Shown piece by piece: positions 13,625-21,200 of a DNA stretch of 23,820 nucleotides (position 1 is its first letter; each line of letters starts with the position of its first letter). Source of the stretch: an uncultured Desulfovibrionaceae bacterium (lineage in GTDB: Bacteria; Desulfobacterota; Desulfovibrionia; Desulfovibrionales; Desulfovibrionaceae); the NCBI GenBank assembly GCA_949427775.1, contig CASQEL010000003.1, forward strand, positions 1-23,820, in the 5' to 3' direction. The notes beneath the pieces are model-generated. The model was not told the origin of the DNA. It did not search any database and saw only the letters and a program-made list of their open reading frames with translations. The translations under genes and the position numbers were made by a program.

Positions 13625-15328
13625 ATGCGCAACAAAGTCGCCGAGCGGCAGCAGCAGTTCGTGCTGCGGGAGTGGACGCTGGGCCGCATTCTGGATGAAA
13701 CCGTGGCCCGCATACCGGACAACGACGCCGTGGTCTATGCGGATCGCGACTATCGCCAGACCTGGCGGGAATTTGCCGCCACCGTGGACGCTCTGGCCAA
13801 GGGGCTCATGGCCCTGGGCGTGGCCAAAGGGGAAAAAGTGGCCGTCTGGGCCACCAACGTGCCCTATTGGGTGGCCCTGCAGTTCGCCACGGCCAAAATC
13901 GGGGCCATTCTGATCACCGTCAACACCAACTACCGGGAACACGAAATCCGGTATCTGCTCACCCAGTCCGAATGCGAAAACCTGTTCATTATGGACGGCT
14001 ATCGCGACCATGATTATATCCAGACACTGTACAACATCGCGCCGGAACTGCGCACCCAGGCGCGGGGCTGCTTCAAGTGCGCGGCGCTGCCCCACTTGCG
14101 GCGGGTCATGTTTCTCGGCGTGGAAAAGCACCGGGGCATGTATTCCGTCCCGGAAATCATGGCCATGTCCGTCATGACCACGCATGAGGAATATGTCGCC
14201 CGGCAGGCTTCGCTGGATCCCTGGGACGTGATCAACATGCAGTACACGTCCGGCACCACGGGCTTTCCCAAGGGCGTGATGCTCACCCATGTGGGCGTGG
14301 GACTCAACGGGTACTGGATCGGCAGGCACCAGCGCTTCAGCGACAAGGACCGCGTCTGCCTGCCCGTGCCGCTGTTCCATTGTTTCGGCTGCGTGCTGGG
14401 CGTTTCGGCGTGCGTGAACCACGGCGCGACCATGGTTATTCTGGAAACCTACAACGCCCTGCACATGCTGGAGGCCATCGACAGCGAACGCTGCACGGCC
14501 GTGTACGGCGTGCCCACCATGTATCTGGCCGCTCTGGAACACAAGATGTTCAAACGCTTCGACGTGAGCAGCCTGCGCACGGGCATCATGGCCGGATCGG
14601 TGTGCCCGGAGCCGCTCATGCGCCGGGTCACCGAAGACATGTACATGAAGGAGATCACCATCTGCTACGGCCTGACCGAAGCCTCGCCGGTCATGACCCA
14701 GTCGGATATCCATGATCCGCTGGACGTGCGCTGCAGCACCGTAGGCTGCGCCATGCCCGGCATCGAGGTGCGCATCGGCGATCCGGAAACCTGCGAAGAG
14801 CTGCCCCGCGGCCAGGTGGGCGAAATTCTCTGCCGGGGCTACAATGTCATGAAGGGCTACTACAATATGCCGGAGGCCACGGCCGCGGCCATCCACCCCG
14901 ACGGCTGGCTGCATTCGGGCGACCTGGGCGTCATGGACGAAAACGGCTACATACGGGTCACCGGCCGCATCAAGGACATGATCATCCGGGGCGGCGAAAA
15001 CGTCTACCCCCGCGAGGTGGAAGAATTCCTGATGGGCATGGAAGGCGTGCTCGACGTGCAGGTGGTGGCTGTGCCCAGCCGCAAATACGGCGAAGAAGTG
15101 GGCGTCTTCATCATTCCCAAGCCGGGCTATGAAATCCTGCCCGAAGACGTGCGCGACTACTGCCGGGGCAAAATCGCCTGGTATAAAATTCCCAGGTACA
15201 TCGCCTGCGTCGAGGGATTCCCGCTGACGGCCAGCGGCAAAATCCAAAAATTCAAACTCCGCGAGATGGCGGCCGAACGCTGGCCGGAAGCCATGGCGGA
15301 AGCAACGCCCGGAGGAAAAAACGCATGA
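13625..15328 (+). CDS. Acyl-CoA synthetase (AMP-forming), FadD-like
   Basis: A 567-aa ANL-superfamily ligase that activates a carboxylic acid, probably a medium or long fatty acid, to acyl-CoA by way of an acyl-adenylate. Motifs: ATP loop YTSGTTGFPKG (207-217), CYGLTEASPV (347-356), SGDLGVMDENGYIRVTGRIK (431-450), then RGGENVYPREVEEF (455-468) and the catalytic lysine K539 in TASGKIQKFKLRE. The insert after residue 135 with CFKC (149-152) is unusual for FadD but is seen in some relatives. GGAGG seven bases before the ATG fixes the start. Its last codons overlap the racemase start as ATGA, so the two are translationally coupled. The substrate cannot be read from the sequence. Confidence 0.93.
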   Translation: MRNKVAERQQQFVLREWTLGRILDETVARIPDNDAVVYADRDYRQTWREFAATVDALAKGLMALGVAKGEKVAVWATNVPYWVALQFATAKIGAILITVNTNYREHEIRYLLTQSECENLFIMDGYRDHDYIQTLYNIAPELRTQARGCFKCAALPHLRRVMFLGVEKHRGMYSVPEIMAMSVMTTHEEYVARQASLDPWDVINMQYTSGTTGFPKGVMLTHVGVGLNGYWIGRHQRFSDKDRVCLPVPLFHCFGCVLGVSACVNHGATMVILETYNALHMLEAIDSERCTAVYGVPTMYLAALEHKMFKRFDVSSLRTGIMAGSVCPEPLMRRVTEDMYMKEITICYGLTEASPVMTQSDIHDPLDVRCSTVGCAMPGIEVRIGDPETCEELPRGQVGEILCRGYNVMKGYYNMPEATAAAIHPDGWLHSGDLGVMDENGYIRVTGRIKDMIIRGGENVYPREVEEFLMGMEGVLDVQVVAVPSRKYGEEVGVFIIPKPGYEILPEDVRDYCRGKIAWYKIPRYIACVEGFPLTASGKIQKFKLREMAAERWPEAMAEATPGGKNA

Positions 15329-16014
15329 AACAGGAGCAGATCGTCGGCATCCTGGGCGGCATGGGACCGGAAGCCACCGTGGAGCTGATGCGCCGCATCG
15401 TGGCCCGCACTCCCGCCGCCTGCGACAATGATCATATCCATTGCGTCGTGGATCAAAACAGCAAGGTGCCCAACCGGGTGGAGGCCATTCAGGGCAAAAT
15501 TCCCTCGGCGGGCCCCGTGCTGGCCGAGATGGCCCGAAGGTTGGAGGCCTATGGCGCGGACATGCTGTGCATGCCCTGCAACACGGCGCACTACTACCTT
15601 GACGACATCCGCGCCGCCAGTTCCCTGCCTTTTGTGGACATGCTGGAATGCACGGCCCTGCGGGTGCGGGAACGTTTTCCCGCCGCGCGCACGGCCGGCG
15701 TGCTGTGCACCATGGGCACCCGCATGACGGGCCTCTATGAACAGCGACTGTCCGTGCACGGCATACAGGCCGTCTACCCCGCTCCTGCGGATCAGGAAGC
15801 CGTCACCGCCGTCATCGCGGCGGTCAAGGCGGGCGACACCGGGCCGAAGGTCCGCGACGACTTCCGCCGGGTCATCGACGGCATGGCCGCCGACGGCGTG
15901 CCGGTCATGATCGCCGCCTGCACGGAACTCTCCGTCATCTGTCCGGATCTGCCCCATGTGGTGGATGCGTTGGACGCCCTGGTGGACGCCGTCATCCAAA
16001 AAGCGCGAGGCTGA
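15325..16014 (+). CDS. Aspartate/glutamate-type amino acid racemase
   Basis: A 229-aa member of the Asp/Glu racemase family, cofactor-independent and using two cysteines as acid/base. Both are present: C85 in MPCNTAHYY and C199 in AACTELSV. The N-terminus GILGGMGPEAT (8-18) is the family hallmark. It converts an L-amino acid to the D-form or the reverse; aspartate is the commonest substrate for this length class, but some family members act on other amino or hydroxy acids. Coupling by ATGA overlap to an acyl-CoA synthetase is notable, since MurI-type cell-wall racemases usually stand elsewhere. A strong terminator follows, ending the operon. Confidence 0.9.
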   Translation: MKQEQIVGILGGMGPEATVELMRRIVARTPAACDNDHIHCVVDQNSKVPNRVEAIQGKIPSAGPVLAEMARRLEAYGADMLCMPCNTAHYYLDDIRAASSLPFVDMLECTALRVRERFPAARTAGVLCTMGTRMTGLYEQRLSVHGIQAVYPAPADQEAVTAVIAAVKAGDTGPKVRDDFRRVIDGMAADGVPVMIAACTELSVICPDLPHVVDALDALVDAVIQKARG

Positions 16015-16035
16015 CCTCCTCTTCCCATTGCCGGG

Positions 16036-16077
16036 AAAAGGCCCTCCGACTATTCGGTCGGTGGGCCTTTTCATTTA
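16036..16077 (+). terminator. Rho-independent terminator of the racemase operon
   Basis: AAAAGGCCC (16036-16044) pairs with GGGCCTTTT (16063-16071), with inner CCGAC / GTCGG, and is followed by CATTTATT. It starts 22 bases after the racemase stop. The A-tract at its left side may also allow action on the minus strand. Confidence 0.9.
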
Positions 16078-16128
16078 TTACCCTGTCCCCTCTCCGCGCA
16101 AGTCCGAGCGGCAACGAGGCAAAGCTGC

Positions 16129-16425
16129 TCAGGCTGCAATGTGGGCGACCGCCAGCCACAGCACGCTCAAGCCAAAATGCGCAAGCAGCAGCTTCCCCCT
16201 GAACGACCATTGACACAAACAAAGCAAGATTCCAAACAGGAACCAGATAATCAGGCATGCAAGATGGAGTACGTAAAGACGTTCTGAGGCGTAATACCAC
16301 AGTCCGGCCACTGGCCCTTCGCCGCCCCACAAGTGAAGGTACTTCGCCGGTTCGGTCTTGACGACCCAAACTTCACTCACCCATAACGCGGTCATAAAGC
16401 CGCAGAACAGTAGCCATATAAACAT
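16129..16425 (-). CDS. Small integral membrane protein, about 98 aa
   Basis: An unrecognised protein with three hydrophobic segments: about residues 1-19 (MFIWLLFCGFMTALWVSEVW), 52-75 (LYVLHLACLIIWFLFGILL) and 79-98 (LLAHFGLSVLWLAVAHIAA). The middle loop holds WGGEGPVAGLWYYASE. The ATG at 16425 puts the first helix at the very start; a TTG at 16494 would add 23 residues but no helix. Neither start has a good ribosome-binding site, so the N-terminus is uncertain. It lies about 100 bases after the M24 peptidase on the same strand and may share its transcript. Codon use is less GC-rich than its neighbours. Confidence 0.6.
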   Translation of the reverse strand: MFIWLLFCGFMTALWVSEVWVVKTEPAKYLHLWGGEGPVAGLWYYASERLYVLHLACLIIWFLFGILLCLCQWSFRGKLLLAHFGLSVLWLAVAHIAA

Positions 16426-16521
16426 TGAAATTTTTTCCAAGGAAATCAAACAAAACCTGCGGATAACGTCTTTTGCTGGAACCCAGGACGGCAAGGACGG
16501 CTACCGCTCGACAATGGGGCG

Positions 16522-17598
16522 CTACAGCGCCCGCACGCCGTCCTCTTCCACCAGAATCATGTATTCCCAGCGCACGCCGCCCCATTGCGGGTAGTACAGG
16601 CCCGGTTCCACCGTGACAACCATGCCCGGTTTGAGGGCGACGGCGGCGCGAGCGCCCAGGCTCGGCGCTTCATGGGTTTCCAGGCCGACGCCGTGGCCCA
16701 GCCCGTGTGTGAAGAATGCGGCCTCGCCCGCCGCTTCAAAAACGCCTCGGGCGATTTTGTACACCTCGGCGGTCAACATGCCCGGACGCATGGCCTTGAT
16801 GGCGGCCTCCTGCGCCGCGCGCACCAGTTCCAGCGTCCGCGTGAACGCCTCCGCGGGTCGCTCTCCGACCCAGAATGTGCGCGTCTGATCCGAACAATAA
16901 CACTCCAGACGCCCCCCCACATCAATGAGCACCGGACAGTTTTCCGTCACCGTCGCATCGCCGGGAATATAGTGCGGCAAGGCCGCGTTGGGCCCCACGG
17001 CGACGATGTTGGCAAACGCGAGCTCCGATGCGCCGTTTTCCCGAAAAAATTTCTCAATATCCCAACTTATGTCGCGCTCGGTGCGGCCGGGGAGCAGCCG
17101 GGCGGGCAACCACTCCATAAGACGATGGTTCAGGGCGCAGGAACGCTCCATGGCGGCGATTTCTCCGGCGTCCTTGATGCTCCGCAACTCCTCCACCAGG
17201 CCGTCGGCCGCCCGCAGCGCCAGGCCGGGGGACATTTTCCGAAACAGTTCCAGACTGACGGCCGTCGCCTCGACGCCGATGGGACCGGCGGCTTTTTCCC
17301 GCAACAGGGAGCGCAGTTGTCCGGCGGCGTCGCCACCATAGATGAAAATACGGTTTTCATCCCACAAGCGACGCGCGGCGTCCAGGTAGCGGGCGTCCGT
17401 GCACAACCAGTCTTGCCCGTCGACCGTGATCAAAAGGCGTCCGGCGCTCTCGTTGCATTGGGGATCGTGCAGCTCGAACCCCGACAGATAAAAACGGTTG
17501 GCGGCATGGCTTACCAGCAGGGCGTCCAGCCCGTGCGCCCGCAGCAGCGCGCGCAGGCGTTCGCGGCGGGCCAGATACATCTCGGCGGAAGTATTCAT
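16522..17598 (-). CDS. M24 metallopeptidase, Xaa-Pro aminopeptidase type
   Basis: A 358-aa peptidase with a creatinase-like N-terminal domain (about 8-130) and a C-terminal pita-bread domain. All five dinuclear metal ligands are present: D226 and D237 (VLIDVGG and CSDQTRTF), H302 (HGLGHGVGLETHEAP), E331 (VTVEPGLYY) and E345 (GVRWEYMILV), along with the catalytic-site H209. This pattern fits Xaa-Pro aminopeptidase / Xaa-Pro dipeptidase rather than methionine aminopeptidase, which is shorter. It removes N-terminal residues ahead of proline from peptides; cytoplasmic. The start ATG at 17598 follows AAGGA. The last metal ligand is in an RWE context where RIED is commoner, but the glutamate is kept. 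Confidence 0.92.
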   Translation of the reverse strand: MNTSAEMYLARRERLRALLRAHGLDALLVSHAANRFYLSGFELHDPQCNESAGRLLITVDGQDWLCTDARYLDAARRLWDENRIFIYGGDAAGQLRSLLREKAAGPIGVEATAVSLELFRKMSPGLALRAADGLVEELRSIKDAGEIAAMERSCALNHRLMEWLPARLLPGRTERDISWDIEKFFRENGASELAFANIVAVGPNAALPHYIPGDATVTENCPVLIDVGGRLECYCSDQTRTFWVGERPAEAFTRTLELVRAAQEAAIKAMRPGMLTAEVYKIARGVFEAAGEAAFFTHGLGHGVGLETHEAPSLGARAAVALKPGMVVTVEPGLYYPQWGGVRWEYMILVEEDGVRAL

Positions 17599-17844
17599 AA
17601 AACAATCCTTTTATTCCGAAACCGTTCCCTCGGGGAGAGAGCATTCGGCAAACGGCGGCGCAGCGCTTCCGCGCTCTCATCCCGGCGTTCCATTGTAAAA
17701 CCTCAGGGAAAACCGTCCCATGCAGTCTCTGTCCTTGCAGAGAGGACACATCATCCGCAGAGAGAAGCATCCCAAACAGATGCGGCATGAACAGAGCCGC
17801 ATGGTACACCCGGCGAACACGTATGCAAAGTAGCGATCTTTTTC

Positions 17845-17880
17845 TTGACATTTATTAACTAAAAAACTAGTTTTTTAGTT
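17845..17880 (+). promoter_or_regulatory. Promoter with perfect 24-bp palindrome abutting the regulator start codon
   Basis: TTGACA (17845-17850) is followed 17 bases later by TAGTTT (17868-17873), which puts the transcription start at or just before the ATG at 17881. The bases 17857-17880 form a perfect palindrome: left arm AACTAAAAAACT, right arm AGTTTTTTAGTT. It covers the spacer and -10 region, an ideal place for an autorepressor operator. No ribosome-binding site fits between it and the ATG, so the message is probably leaderless. Confidence 0.7.
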
Positions 17881-18246
17881 ATGAGAACACGCTACCTCAC
17901 CCGACTTCCCTCTGAATGGGAACCTGTCGCCCGCATTTTCTCAGCCCTGGGCGACGGCACGCGGCAAACCATTCTCCTGCTTTTCGAGCCTGGAGAACGC
18001 CTGGGATTGAAGCAGATTGTGGATGTCCTCCCCCTCAGCCGTTCGGCGGTGGTGCACCACCTGAACGTGCTGGAGCAGGCCGGGTTGCTGATACCGGAGA
18101 AACAGGGCCGCGAAGTGCTGTACAGCGTGGACTTGGAACGCGTCATCGACGCGTTGAACAAGGTCAGGATCTACGCGGAGGACGATCTGCGGACCCTGCG
18201 GGCACAGGCGGCAAGGGACGCGGCGGACGACGCCGACAGGCTTTGA
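17881..18246 (+). CDS. ArsR-family transcriptional regulator
   Basis: A 121-aa winged-helix repressor. The DNA-binding domain runs from about residue 15 (ARIFSALGDGTRQTILLLF) through the recognition helix LSRSAVVHHLNVLEQAGLL (52-70) and the wing EKQGREVLYSVD. The C-terminal 30 residues are a charged helix. The protein has no cysteine, so the classical metal site of ArsR/SmtB is absent and it must sense something else or act by other contacts. It starts at the ATG directly after a 24-bp palindrome with no Shine-Dalgarno sequence. The four-module lipid enzyme starts 20 bases after its stop, so it likely regulates that gene and itself. A frame is also open across it in another phase but has no similarity to anything recognisable. 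Confidence 0.9.
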   Translation: MRTRYLTRLPSEWEPVARIFSALGDGTRQTILLLFEPGERLGLKQIVDVLPLSRSAVVHHLNVLEQAGLLIPEKQGREVLYSVDLERVIDALNKVRIYAEDDLRTLRAQAARDAADDADRL

Positions 18247-18266
18247 ACGACCCCTCGGAGAATGTT

Positions 18267-21200
18267 ATGGACAACTCTGCGACATCGCCATCTTCGACAG
18301 AACATCTCACGGCTCCGTCTGCCGCGCGACGGCAGATCCTGGCCATGGGCATCTGTTACGCATCAGGCACGTTCAACGACAACTTCTTCAAGCAGGCCGC
18401 CCTGCTGCTGGCGGTCACGGCCGGCATGCACACGTTCCAGGGCCAGGCCACATTCCTGTTCGCCCTGCCGTTCGTGCTGCTGTCGGCCTGGGCGGGCTGG
18501 TTGGCGGATCGGTTTTCCAAGAAGACTATCATCGTTTGGGCCAAGCTGCTGGAGGTGGCCGCCATGACGGCCGGAGCCTACGGCATGGTCACGCTGCACT
18601 GGGGCTGGCTGTTGGGCATGGTTTTCTGCATGGGGCTGAATTCCACATTGTTCAGCCCCTCGCTCAACGGCTCCATCCCCGAATTGTTCCCGGCGGAACG
18701 GGCGCCCCGGATCAACGCGCTGTTCAAGCTGGCCACCACAGCCACCATCCTGCTGGGCATCGCCCTGGCCGGGGTCGCTTTGGATCAGAACCGGTTCGCC
18801 ACAACCTATCCTTTCGGCCGCTGGCTGGTGGCGGGCATCGCCCTGCTGGCGGCCGTGGCGGGTCTGCTCAGCACGGCCTTCCTTGTCGGACGTCCGGGCG
18901 TGGGCAGCCGCAATCCCTTTCCCTGGTTCGGTCCGGTCGACTCCTTCCGCCATCTGCGCGCCGTGCGGCGGGACCCGGCCCTGCTGCTGACCCTCTTGGG
19001 AGAGGCATTCTTCTATTTTCTGTCCACGCTCCTCATTCTGGTGATCAACAATCTTGGCGCGTCCGAGCTGCATTTCTCCTACACCGTCACCAGCACACTG
19101 TCCGTGGCCCTGCTGGTAGGCATCTGCGCCGGTTCCCTCCTGGCCGCGCGGGGCACGCCGGAAAGCTGGCGCCGATTGCTGACGCCCGCCACCGCGGGCA
19201 TCGGCCTGCTGCTGGGCTGCGTCAGCCTGATTCCCCAGGTTCCCCCCGACCGACAGTTGCCCCTGCTGCTCTGTCTATACGCCCTGAGCGGCGTTTGCGG
19301 CGGCCTGTATCTTATTCCCCTGACCAGTTTCATCCAGATCCGCCCCGCATCCACGGACAAGGGCCGCATCCTGGGCGTGTCCAACGCCCTGTCCTTCTCC
19401 GCCATTCTTCTGGCCGGACAGCTCTTCCTGCTCCTGGAACCTCTGTTGCCGTCCACGGCGCACCTGGTATTGGGAGTCCTCACCCTGGGTGCGGCTCTGT
19501 GCTACGGCGTCGCGCTGCGCCGTCTGCCTCCGGAAACAGTTTCTCGCGGCACGCGACGCGCCGCGCCTCATCCGGGGCATCTTCCGGAGACAAGGCCGCA
19601 TACCCTTCCGCCGGACGCGGGGACAATAGAATCCGGCGGACATCCTTCCGCCGGGAACCGCGGTTCCGCTTTCCTCCGTCCGGCGCTGCGCCTGCTGCGC
19701 GGACTGCTGCGTCTGCGGTATCGGATCCGGGTGGAGGGCCTGGAGGAACTGCGCCGGGATGGGCGGCCCATTCTGTTTCTGCCCAACCATCCGGCGCTGA
19801 TCGATCCGGTGATTCTCTATGCCCTGCTGGGCGAAGAGTTCCGCCCCCGTCCCCTGGCCGACGCGGCGCAGGCTTCCAAGCCCGGCGTGCGTACCCTCCT
19901 GCGCCTTCTGCACGCCGTGATCATTCCGGACATCCGCCGGGACGGACGCGACGCACAGGCGGCCGTGCAGGCAGGGCTGAACGCCGTTGCCGACGCTCTG
20001 CGCCGGGGCGGAAACGTGCTGTTCTACCCCGCCGGACGCGTGACCCTGACCGGCGCGGAAGATTTGGGCGGCAACAGCGGGGTGCGGCTGATCCGCGCGG
20101 TGGTCCCGGAAGCGCGACTGGTGCTCATCCGGACCCGAGGATTATGGGGCAGTTCCTTCAGCCGGGCGCGCGGCCCCCTTCCTCCGCTGGGCAACACCCT
20201 GTTGCGCGGTTTCGGCTGGCTGGCGGCCAATCTGTTCTTCTTCATGCCGCGCCGCGACGTGCGCATCACCGTGGCCGAACCGGAACTTCCCCCCACCTCC
20301 GTCACGCCTGCGGAAACCGCGGGGCAGCGGCACGCGCTGAACAGGACGCTGGAAGCCTTTTACAACGCCGCGCCTCCGGACCCCCACGTCGCCCTGGACG
20401 TGCCCCGGCATTTTCTCCAGGGAAGGACGCCGCGCATTCTGCCCGCGCCGCCCACAGCCGCGGCAGCTCTTGATCAGGAACAAAACCCGGCAGCCGTGCC
20501 GCCGCAGGTGCGGGACGCCGTCTACGCCTTTCTGCAACAGGAGACCGGCGTGCGGAATCTTGCCGACGGCATGCGCCTGTCCGGCGATCTGGGCGTGGAC
20601 AGTCTGGCCCTCACCGGCTTGAGTCTGTGGATGGAAGAAACCTTCGGACGCCGCGTGGAACGGCTCGACGCCCTGAATACCGTGGGCGATTGTCTGCTGG
20701 CGGCCGCCGGACTGCTGCGGGTGGAAGATCCCCTCGCAACGGTTCCCGCGGACTGGTTCGCGGATGCGGACTCCCCGGAACCGTTGCGCGTGCCCGACGG
20801 CGCGACCATTCCCGACATCGTGCTCCGCCGGCTCCGGCGCGCGCCGCGCCGCCTCATCATGGCGGATCGCGCCGCGCACCTGGACTACCGGGGGTTGATG
20901 CTCAAGGCCCTGGCCCTCAGCGCCGCCCTGCGCCGTCTGTCCGCATCTCCGGACGGAAGCGCCCATTCCCGAACCATAGGCATCATGCTTCCGGCCACGC
21001 CCGCGGCCGCCGTCACCTGGCTGGCCGTGCTGCTGGCCGGAAAGACGCCGGTCATGTGCAACTGGACCACCGGCGAACAGAATATGCGGCATGGTCTGGA
21101 ACTGACGGGGACCACGCACGTGCTCACCTCGCGTCAACTGTTGTCCCGACTGGAAGCCCAAGGATTTCAGGCCGAAGCCACGGGCGCTTCCTGGGTGGCG

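Noticed and set aside
13010..15247. 745-codon minus-strand open frame opposite the regulator and acyl-CoA synthetase
   Set aside because: Its composition is His/Ala/Gly/Asp rich, typical of an antisense shadow of a GC-rich gene, and the plus strand has clear motifs over its whole length.
17598..17844. A promoter or small gene for the M24 peptidase side of the divergent gap
   Set aside because: No convincing -35/-10 pair or ribosome-binding-site-led small frame was found; only weak short inverted repeats are present.
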